From CBINFS01 sp966250015 (GTDB taxonomy: Bacteria > Bacteroidota > Rhodothermia > Rhodothermales > DASSAV01), in contig CBINFS010000029.1 in assembly GCA_966250015.1 (NCBI GenBank), positions 1 through 46,427 of the forward strand: DNA of 46,427 bases, read 5' to 3'. Under the pieces are notes generated by a model. The model had not been told where the DNA came from, did no database searches, and saw only the letters and a list, made by a program, of their open reading frames with translations. The stretch's first letter is position 1. Every line of letters starts with the position of its first letter. Positions 34,768 through 44,200 of this stretch are shown here, one piece after another. Both the position numbers and the translations under genes were made by a program.

Positions 34768-34849
34768 TTTTCCGGCAATCGAAGAAACGGAGTCGCGCTA
34801 CCCTCATATCAGCGGGAAAGGAAACGCGACGCCAGGCCTTTACCAATGC

Positions 34850-34886
34850 AAAAACGCGCATGGATTGGTTTCCTTGCGCGTTTTTT
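34850..34886 (+). terminator. Rho-independent terminator after fumC
   Basis: AAAAACGCGCA (34850-34860) pairs with TGCGCGTTTTT (34875-34885) over a 14-base loop and runs into a T stretch on the plus strand. It lies about 80 bases past the fumC stop. Confidence 0.85.
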
Positions 34887-34944
34887 CGTTTTATCCGGGC
34901 ACGGTTTTTTCACTCCTAGACGCGATGAGGGATTAATTTCGAGG

Positions 34945-34981
34945 CTGTCACGTTGACAGTGCATCCCCTGTCCGGTACAAT
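34945..34981 (+). promoter_or_regulatory. Sigma-70-type promoter with a palindromic operator over the -35 box, upstream of htrA
   Basis: TTGACA (34953-34958) and TACAAT (34976-34981) are separated by exactly 17 bases, a near-perfect housekeeping promoter 41 bases before the htrA start. CTGTCA (34945-34950) and TGACAG (34954-34959) form a perfect palindrome with a three-base spacer overlapping the -35 box, as expected for a repressor site. The regulator is unknown. Confidence 0.72.
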
Positions 34982-35022
34982 CGTAAGGTCTTGGTCTACT
35001 GACTTTCGTTCAGATAGCATCG

Positions 35023-36546
35023 ATGAACATGATGAGCCAGAAAAGTAGAATACCCGTTGCAGTAATCGTCGTGGTCACCTTCCTCGCGGGTGTCCTGTTC
35101 ACCACGGCCGGTGCGAACATTTTCGGCCTGGGAGACCGGGTCGGCACCAGCGGCGCCGCGAAAGACACCGGGATCAAACTGACGCAGCCCGCGTCGGTCG
35201 CGGAGCTGGAGGAAGCCTTCACGCAAGTGGCGCAGGCCGTCAACGAAGCGGTGGTGCAGATCCAGATCGAACGCACGGCGCCATCCGGGCGGCAGGGCCG
35301 AAATCCATTCGAGGGGACGCCGTTTGAAGATTTCTTCGGCCCCTTCGACGTCCCCAGCGTACCCCAGCGAGGCCTCGGTTCCGGCGTGATCGTCCGTTCC
35401 AACGGCTACATCGTCACGAACAACCATGTCGTCAGCGACGCCGACCAGCTTCAGGTCAAAATGCTCGACGGCGCGGTCTACGACGCCAAAGTGATCGGCA
35501 CGGATCCCTACAGCGACCTGGCGGTCATCAAAATAGAACAGGAAAACCTCCCCACGATCGCCTACGGCGACGCGAACGAGCTGCGCGTCGGGCAGTGGGT
35601 GATGGCGTTCGGCTCACCGCTCGACCCGGACCTGAGCAACACGGTAACCGCCGGCATCATCAGTGCGCTCGGCCGCCTTACGTCGATGGGTGAGGGCGTA
35701 CAGAATTACATCCAGACCGATGCGGCGATCAACCCCGGCAACTCGGGCGGCCCACTCGTCAACCTCCGTGGAGAGCTCGTCGGTATCAATACGGCCATCG
35801 TCTCGCGGACGGGCGGATACCAGGGCATCGGCTTTGCCATCCCGGTAAGCCAGGTCGAGCTCGTCACCGAACAGCTCATCGAGACCGGCTCGGTCCGTCG
35901 CGCACAGCTTGGCGTGCGGTTCAACCCGGCTTCTCAGTCGCTCATACAGGCGCTCAAGCTGCCTCGCGGCGCAGCCAACGTCGTCGACGTGGTCGAAGGG
36001 TCCGCCGCCGAACGGGCTGGTATACAGCCGGGCGACGTCATCACCGCGGTGAACGGTAACGAGCTCACCAACTCGCTCCAGCTCTCGCAGATCATCAGCT
36101 CGCTCCGGCCCGGTGAAACCGTGCAGATCACGATCAACCGGAACGGTGAAGAGCGGACGCTCAACGTCGAGCTCGGCGAGGCGCAACGAACCGGAAGCAC
36201 CACGGCCGCCACGCCGGATGAAGACGACTCGGCCGACACGGATCAGCTCGTCGAACGCCTTGGCCTGGGCATCAGCAACATCACGCCGGAGATCATCCAG
36301 CGTTTCGAGCTAGAGCAGAATACGAGCGGCGTCTTCGTCAGTGAAGTCGACCCGGCAAGCGACGCCTACCGGGAAGCCGGCATACGACAGGGAATGGTCA
36401 TCACCGAGGTCGATCGTAAGCCGGTGACCAACGTCCGGGAGTTCCAGCGCATCTACAATAGCATCGACGCAGGCGAGACGTTCCTGGTCCGGCTGAAGCT
36501 GCCCGGCGGCGGCGAAACCGTCACCGCCCTAACCAAACCGGAATAA
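35023..36546 (+). CDS. HtrA/DegP-type periplasmic serine protease
   Basis: A 507-residue envelope protease/chaperone for misfolded exported proteins. An N-terminal hydrophobic segment (about 10-30) acts as signal or anchor. The trypsin-like domain has the full triad His135 (TNNHVV), Asp165 (YSDLAVIK) and Ser241 (GNSGGPLVN). Two PDZ domains follow (about 285-385 and 415-500), joined by an acidic, Thr-rich linker (STTAATPDEDDSADTD). This is the DegP/DegQ layout; which of the two is not decidable. ATG codons at 35023, 35029 and 35032 are all possible starts. It has its own promoter with a likely operator and is followed by a strong hairpin. Confidence 0.95.
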   Translation: MNMMSQKSRIPVAVIVVVTFLAGVLFTTAGANIFGLGDRVGTSGAAKDTGIKLTQPASVAELEEAFTQVAQAVNEAVVQIQIERTAPSGRQGRNPFEGTPFEDFFGPFDVPSVPQRGLGSGVIVRSNGYIVTNNHVVSDADQLQVKMLDGAVYDAKVIGTDPYSDLAVIKIEQENLPTIAYGDANELRVGQWVMAFGSPLDPDLSNTVTAGIISALGRLTSMGEGVQNYIQTDAAINPGNSGGPLVNLRGELVGINTAIVSRTGGYQGIGFAIPVSQVELVTEQLIETGSVRRAQLGVRFNPASQSLIQALKLPRGAANVVDVVEGSAAERAGIQPGDVITAVNGNELTNSLQLSQIISSLRPGETVQITINRNGEERTLNVELGEAQRTGSTTAATPDEDDSADTDQLVERLGLGISNITPEIIQRFELEQNTSGVFVSEVDPASDAYREAGIRQGMVITEVDRKPVTNVREFQRIYNSIDAGETFLVRLKLPGGGETVTALTKPE

Positions 36547-36550
36547 TTTT

Positions 36551-36590
36551 AATCGTTGGGGCGTCCCTGTGTGTGGACGCCCCAACGATT
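36551..36590. repeat. Perfect 16-bp hairpin after htrA
   Basis: AATCGTTGGGGCGTCC (36551-36566) is exactly complementary to 36575-36590, with an eight-base loop. It starts five bases after the htrA stop. There is no T-run on the plus strand, so it may stabilise the htrA mRNA 3' end or stop transcription inefficiently; it lies just before the epimerase start. Confidence 0.75.
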
Positions 36591-36612
36591 ATCCGCAAAC
36601 GCCCGATCAATA

Positions 36613-37629
36613 GTGGTCGATTTCGAACCGATCGCCCTGCGCCTCAAAACGCCGTTCAGGATCGCGCACGGCGAGAGCCTCGTGCGGCAGAACGTCATTG
36701 TCCGTTTGGGGGACGGGATCGGTGAAGCGGCGCTGCCGCCATACTACGAGCACACGGTGGAATCGGTCAGCGCCTATCTCAATACGATCGATCCGGACGA
36801 ACTGATCGGAGAAGAGCCCTTTGCCCTGGAATCTGCGTTGGATCGCATCCCTCAAGGGCCTGCCCCGGCGCGAGCTGCACTGGACGTCGCGCTACACGAC
36901 CACTGGGCGAAAGGCCTGGGACTGCCCCTTTACCGTCTTTGGGGCCTCGACCCCAGCCGGGCGCCGGTTTCGACGTTTACGCTCAGTATACCGGACACCC
37001 TCGACGCCTTTGAAAGGCAACTGGATGAAGTCCGCGACTTCCCGTTTCTGAAGCTGAAGCTCGGCGCGGGCGACCCCGATCGTGACCTGGAGATCGTCCG
37101 CTTCGCCCAACGACACACACGTGCGGACCTTTGCGTCGACGCCAACGGGGCGTGGACGGTCGAGACCGCCGCCCGGCTGATCCCGGCGTTGACCGAATTG
37201 AACGTGCGGTTCGTCGAACAACCCATACCGGCCGGCGACGCTGCATCGTGGCGACGGCTCCGGGATCACCTGCCCGAGGGCGTCGCACCGCTGATCGCCG
37301 ACGAGAGTGTGCGTACCGTAAGCGACCTGTTCTCGCTTGCCGGTGCAGCGGACGGAATCAACGTCAAGCTGGCCAAATCGGGCGGCTTGCGCGAAGCACG
37401 GCGCATGATCACCCTTGCCCGGACGCTCGGTATGCAGGTGATGATTGGATGTATGATCGAAAGTGCGGTCGGCCTGACGGCCGCTGCCCACCTCGCACCC
37501 CTCGCCGACTACGCCGACCTCGACGCCGGGTTGCTCGTCGCAGACGACCCGTTCACCGGAATGACCCTCGAAAACGGTCGCATCGTGTTGCCAGAGAGGC
37601 CAGGCCTGGGCGTCAGGCAACGCTCATAA
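36613..37629 (+). CDS. Dipeptide epimerase (L-Ala-D/L-Glu epimerase-like)
   Basis: A 338-residue enolase-superfamily enzyme. It shows the muconate-lactonising/epimerase layout: N-terminal cap beginning with LKTPFRIAHGES, base lysines in FLKLKLGAG, metal ligands in CVDANGAW, FVEQP and IADES, and the second base lysine in GINVKLAKSGG. Such enzymes recycle murein peptides by epimerising L-Ala-D-Glu. Substrate choice among dipeptides is not certain. The GTG at 36613 is chosen because an earlier TTG (36556) falls inside the htrA hairpin. Its last six bases overlap the end of the convergent oxidoreductase gene. Confidence 0.87.
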   Translation: MVDFEPIALRLKTPFRIAHGESLVRQNVIVRLGDGIGEAALPPYYEHTVESVSAYLNTIDPDELIGEEPFALESALDRIPQGPAPARAALDVALHDHWAKGLGLPLYRLWGLDPSRAPVSTFTLSIPDTLDAFERQLDEVRDFPFLKLKLGAGDPDRDLEIVRFAQRHTRADLCVDANGAWTVETAARLIPALTELNVRFVEQPIPAGDAASWRRLRDHLPEGVAPLIADESVRTVSDLFSLAGAADGINVKLAKSGGLREARRMITLARTLGMQVMIGCMIESAVGLTAAAHLAPLADYADLDAGLLVADDPFTGMTLENGRIVLPERPGLGVRQRS

Positions 37630-38604
37630 CACCTTGAGCACGATCTTCCCGACGTTTTCGTTCGCCTCCATCCGGCCGTGGGCGTCGGCAACGTCCTGCC
37701 AGTCGTACACCCGATCGATCACGGGTTTGATCGTGCCGTCGTTGAACAGCGGGAGGATGTCGCGCCTGAAATCCCTCGTGAGCCTGACGTGGTAATCGCG
37801 CCTACGCGAGCGGAGCGTGGAGGCCGCGATGGTGGCGCGCTTGGCAAAGAGCCTCCGAAGATCCACCTCCTCCACCTTGACACCTCCGAGCGTCGCCAGC
37901 ATCACGATCCGTCCGTCGAGGGCAAGGGCTTCGAGGTTGCTGTGGAAGTAGGGCGCGCCAATGAAATCGACGATGACGTCGGCCCCGTGCCCGTCCGTGA
38001 CGGACAGGATTCGTTGTGCGAAGTCCTCCGTTCGGTAATCGATCGTCGTTTCCGCCCCGAGCTCTTGGAGATAGGGCAGCTTCCCTGCCGACGCCGTTGC
38101 GTGGGCGTGGGCTCCCGCCGCCTTGACGAGCTGGATGGCGGCCGTTCCCACACCGCTTCCCCCGGCGTGGACGAGCACGTGATCGCCCTCCTTCATGCCC
38201 GCCAGCCAGTAGAGCGCCTGGTAGGCGGTGAGGAACACTTCGGGGATCGCAGCTGCTTCGACGAACGGCATCCCAGCCGGCACCGGCATCGCCATCTCGT
38301 GCGGGATGACGGCGTACTCGGCATACCCGCCTCCGGGCAACAGGGCGCAGACCGCGTCACCCACACGCCACTCCCCGCTGTTAGGTCCTAATTCCTCAAC
38401 CGTTCCCGCCACTTCGAGGCCGAGGATGGTGCTCGCCCCGGGCGGCGGCGGGTACTTCCCTTTCCGCTGGAGAACGTCCGGCCGGTTCACCCCGGCGGCA
38501 TGAACCCGAACGAGCAGCTCACCCTCACCGGGCACAGGCGTCGGGGCTTCCCCAAGATATAGCTGTTCGACTCCTCCGGGCTCTTTAACCAGTATCGCTT
38601 TCAT
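37624..38604 (-). CDS. NAD(P)H quinone oxidoreductase, PIG3-like
   Basis: A 326-residue zinc-independent medium-chain dehydrogenase/reductase. It starts MKAILVKEPGGVEQL, has GVNRPDVLQRKGKYPPPPGA, and the NADPH motif HAGGSGVGTAAIQL. This combination is typical of the PIG3/quinone oxidoreductase group, which reduces quinones with NADPH. Its start overlaps the stop of the NRDE gene by four bases (ATGA at 38601-38604), so the two form an operon. It converges on and slightly overlaps the epimerase gene. Confidence 0.9.
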   Translation of the reverse strand: MKAILVKEPGGVEQLYLGEAPTPVPGEGELLVRVHAAGVNRPDVLQRKGKYPPPPGASTILGLEVAGTVEELGPNSGEWRVGDAVCALLPGGGYAEYAVIPHEMAMPVPAGMPFVEAAAIPEVFLTAYQALYWLAGMKEGDHVLVHAGGSGVGTAAIQLVKAAGAHAHATASAGKLPYLQELGAETTIDYRTEDFAQRILSVTDGHGADVIVDFIGAPYFHSNLEALALDGRIVMLATLGGVKVEEVDLRRLFAKRATIAASTLRSRRRDYHVRLTRDFRRDILPLFNDGTIKPVIDRVYDWQDVADAHGRMEANENVGKIVLKVL

Positions 38605-39371
38605 ATGGTATCGTCAAGGTAAAACGTGTACGTCCGCGTGATGGGAAAGCTGTCGGGTACGTGCGTTCGTTCCGTAAACTCGACCTGCCCGTCGTTATTC
38701 ACCAGTATCGCGGTCGAACAGCGGGTCCCGTAGCCGGGAATCGCGACGAAAGGAGCCGAGAGCACGCGCTCCATTTCGATGCCGACGCCGGTATCCGGCA
38801 GGAGGTCATCCGGGGCAGTGGTCCTGTCACTCAGGAATTCGAGCAGGGATTCGGATTGGATATCCTCTTCATCGAGCAGCTTCCTGAGTGCGGCCTTCCC
38901 ACGCTCAACTTTCGGCCACGGTGTATCGAGCAGGTGATTGCTCAAGCCGTAGACGCCAGGAGAGAGCTCCCGAATGATTCCTTCTCGATTGGAAAAATGC
39001 CAGAGCCCGGACCGGTCGCCGACGATCAGATTGAAGCCGTTGTAAGCCTCCGCACGCTCCTTGAGGGCTTTGAGATATTGCTCCGGCGTTTCCTGTCCCG
39101 TGAGGAAGTCGAGCGTGAGCGCTCCCCTCGAAGGGGCGTTCGTTTTCTGAATGGCCGGGTCACGGTAGTTCGTTACCAGGGCGATCCGCCCGGTTCGGGT
39201 GAAACCCAGCCACGTGCCGCCGGCCTCGAGGTCGCGACCCGCCAGAACGCCGGGAGCGTCCTGCCGAAACCCCGCAGCAGCCGTGGGCCGGGCGTAAAAT
39301 TCGTCGCGGTTCGCGGCCAGAACCAGCGGATACCTGGGGTGTGATCGATACGATAGCAGGACGAGGCACAT
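38601..39371 (-). CDS. NRDE/TANGO2-family protein
   Basis: A 256-residue protein starting MCLVLLSYRSHPRYPLVLAANRDEFYARP, with the Asn-Arg-Asp-Glu signature (residues 21-24) that names the family. The Cys at position 2 would become N-terminal if Met is removed, as in Ntn-type hydrolases, so an amidohydrolase-like activity is possible but unproven; eukaryotic TANGO2 is linked to heme and lipid handling. The ATG at 39371 is chosen on this motif. Its Shine-Dalgarno-like AAGGG sits directly after the T-run of the upstream terminator. It is translationally coupled to the oxidoreductase. Confidence 0.9.
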   Translation of the reverse strand: MCLVLLSYRSHPRYPLVLAANRDEFYARPTAAAGFRQDAPGVLAGRDLEAGGTWLGFTRTGRIALVTNYRDPAIQKTNAPSRGALTLDFLTGQETPEQYLKALKERAEAYNGFNLIVGDRSGLWHFSNREGIIRELSPGVYGLSNHLLDTPWPKVERGKAALRKLLDEEDIQSESLLEFLSDRTTAPDDLLPDTGVGIEMERVLSAPFVAIPGYGTRCSTAILVNNDGQVEFTERTHVPDSFPITRTYTFYLDDTI

Positions 39372-39377
39372 ACCCTT

Positions 39378-39449
39378 AAAAAAAAGACGTGTGAGGTGCA
39401 GAAACGAAGGCAAACGCAAGAAGTGCCTTTGTTTCCACCCTCACACGTC
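39378..39449 (-). terminator. Large terminator hairpin between the small lipoprotein and NRDE genes
   Basis: On the minus strand GACGTGTGAGG (39449-39439) pairs with CCTCACACGTC (39396-39386), followed by eight T (39385-39378). Inside the loop a second stem, 39401-39412 with 39424-39435, has one mismatch. It should end the lipoprotein transcript. Its T-run ends seven bases from the NRDE start codon, so it could also act as a read-through control for that operon. Confidence 0.85.
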
Positions 39450-39473
39450 AACTTTTCAAAATGCAGAGCGGGA

Positions 39474-39872
39474 TCAGGCTTTGCGTGTGGCCTTTACCGG
39501 ATACATGCCGACGCCCTCGATGTTCATAATGCCAAGGATTTCGCCCTGGGCGAGGGAAAGCTTCGCTTTGGTTACGAGGGTGCTCCCCTCGGCCTGAACT
39601 CGAGTGGTAAAGGTGATGTGCTGATCCTGGAACACAAACTCGCGGATCGGGCTCGCACCCTGTGTAACGCTCGACGTGATCGTTCCAGTGTATTCACCAT
39701 TCTCCTCAGCGATGATGAACTCGCCCGTCACGTCGCCATTGGGCGTGTTAAAGACCGTGAAAGTCCATGCACCCACAACCGACTCTTCGACCGGAACGCG
39801 CGTTGAGGCACACGCCGAGAGGAGCGTGACTGCCGCCAGCACGAACACGAACCGGGTAACTACTCGTGTCAT
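39474..39872 (-). CDS. Small lipoprotein of unknown function
   Basis: A 132-residue protein with a signal peptide and lipobox LLSAC, the lipidated Cys at residue 21. The mature part has alternating strand-like segments (VVGAWTFTV, EYTGTITSS, HITFTTRV) suggesting a small beta-barrel or lipocalin-like fold. A GAGG box precedes the ATG at 39872. It ends at a strong terminator. The family is not recognised. Confidence 0.78.
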   Translation of the reverse strand: MTRVVTRFVFVLAAVTLLSACASTRVPVEESVVGAWTFTVFNTPNGDVTGEFIIAEENGEYTGTITSSVTQGASPIREFVFQDQHITFTTRVQAEGSTLVTKAKLSLAQGEILGIMNIEGVGMYPVKATRKA

Positions 39873-40095
39873 AAAAACCTCAACAGAATGATTGCGTTAA
39901 ATTTTTTGATGGGCATTACAGATTTTAAGACCCGAAACAAAGACGTACGAAAGTTTTAATCGTTGCAACGAGTAGTTCGTATTTGCCAAATCCTCCCGAG
40001 ACCTTCATTCCCCATTCAAAGATCTCTTACCTTATCTTTTCGTCGTTGCATGGTAAGAGGCTGTAACCCGTTATCTGGCAGGACGCCCGAAGGAA

Positions 40096-41208
40096 ATGAC
40101 CCCTACAGACACGCCTGAACCCCTTGATGTTCGTTTTAAGGACGGACGTGGATACTCGATTCATTTTGAACCCATCAACCGGGTGCCCGCGTTGATGGAA
40201 GCCGCAGGGTTGCGAAAAGGACGCTGCCTGGTCGTCTCGGACGATAACGTGGCCGGCCTCTACCTGTCGGACCTCGTGGGGGCGCTCGAAATGAACGGGT
40301 GGGAGGTCATGCCGGTACAGGTCCCGGCCGGCGAGGGCAGCAAATCACAACGGCAGCTCCAACGCATCTACGACGAGGCCCTGGCCTGGCCGATCGACCG
40401 GAAAACGCCCGTGCTCGCGCTCGGCGGGGGCGTCGTCGGCGACCTCGCGGGCTTCGCCGCCGCAACCCTGCTCCGCGGCTTACCTCTGGTCCAGATCCCC
40501 ACGACCCTGATCGCCCAGGTGGATAGCGCCATCGGCGGCAAAACAGGCATCAACCACACCGTGGGGAAAAACCTGATCGGCGCCTTCCACCAGCCTGTGC
40601 TCGTCTGCTGCGATCCCGCCGCGCTGACCACACTCCCCTTCCGGGAATGGACGAGCGGCCTCGCCGAGGTCGTCAAACACGCCCTGATCGCCGACGAAGA
40701 ACTCTTCACCTTCCTCGAGGAGAACTGGAAAGCCGTGATTGACCGCGAAACGTCGCTGATCGGATCGCTCATACGGAGGGCGGCACGTGTCAAGGTGAAC
40801 GTCGTCATGGAGGACGAGCGCGAACAGGGACTGCGTGCCATCCTCAACTTCGGCCATACGTTCGGCCACGCCATCGAGCGCGTTGCGGGATACGGCGTCT
40901 TCACTCACGGCGAAGCCGTCGCCCTCGGCATGCAGGCAGCCCTCGCTCTCTCGCACCGCTTCCATCCCGACCTCGACTACCTCCGCGCCCTAAGGCTCGT
41001 CCGAAAGATACCCGTCGTCGCACGCCTCTCTGACCTCGACCCGGAAGGACTCATGGAAACCATGCTCTTCGACAAAAAGACCGAAGCAGGCCGGCTCCGC
41101 ATGATCGTCATCCGGAAAATCGGCGATGCCTACGTCACCGAAGACGCGCACCGGAACGACATCCTCGCCGCCTGGGCTTCCGCACGAGACGAATCTGTAT
41201 TCATATAA
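40096..41208 (+). CDS. aroB: 3-dehydroquinate synthase
   Basis: Second step of the shikimate pathway to aromatic amino acids; needs NAD and a divalent metal. The 370-residue protein has the NAD-binding ALGGGVVGDLAGFAAA, PTTLIAQVDSAIGGKTG, and the metal ligands in LAEVVKHALI and NFGHTFGHAIE. Length is normal. It starts with ATG 40096 shortly after a GGA-rich stretch. The tamB gene begins 59 bases after its stop, on the same strand, so the two may share a transcript although they are not functionally related. Confidence 0.97.
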   Translation: MTPTDTPEPLDVRFKDGRGYSIHFEPINRVPALMEAAGLRKGRCLVVSDDNVAGLYLSDLVGALEMNGWEVMPVQVPAGEGSKSQRQLQRIYDEALAWPIDRKTPVLALGGGVVGDLAGFAAATLLRGLPLVQIPTTLIAQVDSAIGGKTGINHTVGKNLIGAFHQPVLVCCDPAALTTLPFREWTSGLAEVVKHALIADEELFTFLEENWKAVIDRETSLIGSLIRRAARVKVNVVMEDEREQGLRAILNFGHTFGHAIERVAGYGVFTHGEAVALGMQAALALSHRFHPDLDYLRALRLVRKIPVVARLSDLDPEGLMETMLFDKKTEAGRLRMIVIRKIGDAYVTEDAHRNDILAAWASARDESVFI

Positions 41209-41267
41209 CTGATTCTTTATGATTTACTGACGCCGCAAACGGGCACATCCTGCTCGTTGCGTCGTTC

Positions 41268-44200
41268 GTGGGGCCTGCCCGGCAATCTCGTTCCCTGCCG
41301 CCCGGGCATCCGCCACCATCCGGTAAGCTCGAATTGATCCAGTCGGTACTACATATCGGCCGCCCGTTAGTCAAAGGGGTAATCGTACTGATCGTGCTTG
41401 GCGTTCTCGTCTTCCTGGGGCTCACACGGACTCAGGTTGGGCGCGACGAGCTTCGTAATCGCCTCGAGCGCGAGTTTGCCGCCCGGTTCGACGGTTCCCT
41501 GCACATCGGCAGCCTGAAGGGCAATCTGCTCAACGACCTCTTTGCGTCGGACGTCCGGCTCCTCGACCGGCACGGCCATACGATCCTGTCTGCCGACTCC
41601 CTCGTGCTGCGGCCTCACTGGCGTGACCTGTTCAGCCGCAAAATTTCGGTCGGATCGGTCACGCTGTTCCACCCTCAGCTTTCACTGGTCCGCGACTCCG
41701 GCGGCGTCTGGAACCTGGCCGACGTCTTCAGTCGTGAAGCTCCTGCCGAGGGCAACCCGTGGACCCTGTCCTCGACGGACATTCGCCTCATCGATGGCCG
41801 TGTTTCGATCCAAAACGACGGTGAACGCCCGAAGGCCGTTCGAGACGGCCACGTCTTCGACTACACCAATACGAGAATCGAAGCGCTGGACCTCCGGGCG
41901 TCCGTCGAATGGACGCCATCCCTCAAAAACATCGACGTCTTTCACCTCACTGCGTTTGACCCCACTCGGGATTTTCGGATCGAAACACTGACGGGGCAGC
42001 TCCTGATCGAGGAAAACCGGACAGCCTGGAACGCAGTCGAGCTCCAGACGGAAGGTTCGCACCTTGCCCTCTCAGGCTCAATCGGTCCGTGGCAACCGGC
42101 GAGCCCGTTTACAGAAAGACCTGTCGAGCTCGTCGTACGCCCGAGCCGACTGACGTTCGACGAGCTTAAGCCGTTTATCCCTGTTCTGCCGCTTTCGGAC
42201 ACGCTGAAGGTGGCCTTCCGAGCCTCCGGCACACCGGCTGACTTAGCCATCGAATCGCTCCATTTAGAACGGGGTGGGAGCCGACTCACTGGTTCAGGTG
42301 CGCTCGTCGACCTTCCGGACCGTCTCGATTTTCGGCTCACGCTCGATCCTTCAACCGTTGCCTCCGACGACCTTTTGGCGCTTTTGCCCGACAGCCTGAC
42401 GCCGGATTTCGGGAGCCTCGGCGCCGTTGACGTTACCTTGCGGTCCGAGGGCACGATCCCGCTCTCCAACTCCGACCCAGTTCCTCTGCGCCTGAGTGCC
42501 CACGTCTCGGCAAGCAGCGTCGGGGGCTCGGTGCAGGGGCAGGTGGACGTCGCCGGGAATGACTCGCTCACCCTGGTTTACACGGCAGACCTGCGCGTCG
42601 ATTCGCTCGACCTGAGCCGAGTCCTGCACAACCCTGACCTTCGCAGCCGCCTCAACGGCTGGATCGAGGTAGCTGCCGGCGGCCGAAGTCTCCGCGAAAT
42701 CGAAGGCACAGCCCGGCTGACGCTCGGACGGTCGGTCCTCTCCGGCAGGCCATTCGATAACCTGCTCGTCGACGCCACAGCCCGCAACGGTCACCTGATC
42801 GCCACGGGACACGCCTCCCACGGAGATGGAAGCGTCCGCGTCGAAGCCGACGCCACGTTCGATACCGACAGACCGGTCTTCGCCCTCGCGCTCGAATCGG
42901 AACACCTCAACCTCGGCCCCCTCCTGCTACGTGACGACTTGACGACCGACCTCAACGCCTCATTGACACTCGAAGGCAGTGGGCTCAGGGGCGATGAGCT
43001 CGCGGGGGAAGCTACGATCAGCTTCGATTCGTCGACTATCGCCCTCGGAGACGTGACGAGGGTTCTTCCGTCCCTTTCCAGCCGGCTTACCTTCAACCCG
43101 CCGGGAAGCGGCAGCCCGCTATTGGTTTTAGGTGGCGACTTCGCCGACGCGGTGATTGAGACCGACGCTCGTTACGGAACCGTGCTGGCCGTCATCGAGC
43201 TCTGGACAGACGCCCTGTCCTCTGCCGTCAAAAACGAGATCGCCAAGCCGCTCGTCCGTCCCTATGGCGAGCCCGGGCGAACCCTGGCCGAGACGGTGTT
43301 TCCACCCTCGCTCGACCAGTTCCGCCTGCGTCGGAATGCTCGGGCAAAGCTGGCCGCCGACGCGATCGACTCCGTTTTCACCGTCGAATCCAGCATAACC
43401 CTCAAGCGGTCGGATCTTCTCGCCCCCCTTCTCGGGCTTTCCGAGCCCACAGGCACCGACCTCTCGCTTGACCTGCGTGTCGTCGCCAATGCCGACGACC
43501 TCTCGCTTTCGGGCCTCGTCACCGCCGACTCGTTTACCGTCGGCGCTACCCGGCTCGATTCTATCGAAACCCGAATCGACCTGACGGCCAACCTCGACGC
43601 CCCGCTCCGCGAAACCCTCAACCTCAGCCTGGATGCCTTTGCCGGCCGCCTCCAGATAGCAGGACGGAAGGTCGATTCACCGCTGATCACCCTCGATTAC
43701 CGCGACCGGAAGGCAATTGCCGAAATTTCCACCCGGCCCCAGAGCGGCCAGGCCGCCTTTCGTGGATCTTTCGCGCTGGACCTGCTATCCGACCGGAACC
43801 GTCTGACTGTCCGGGATGCCTTCCTCGGAATGAACAACAACTTCTGGACGTCCGGTCGCAATCAGGTCATCGACCTCTTCGAGGATGCCGTCGTGGTGCG
43901 TGACCTGACCCTCGTGAGTAACGTGATTGGCGAGACGGGGTCGCAGGTACTCCGTGCCCACGGCGTGATTTCGGAAACCCCGGGCGATACGCTCTTCGTT
44001 GAGGCCGACCGGATCCGGCTGCGCGGGCTCTCCGACTTTGTATCAACCCGGTACCCACTGGGCGGCAGGCTCGACGCGCGGATCGCCCTCGCCGGCGGCC
44101 TCTTTGCCCCCGAGCTTACCGGACGCGTACACGTCGACGCCCTTTCGCTCGGCGACCGGTTCCTCGGCGAGCTCGAGGTCGAAAGCCATTACGTCACCGG

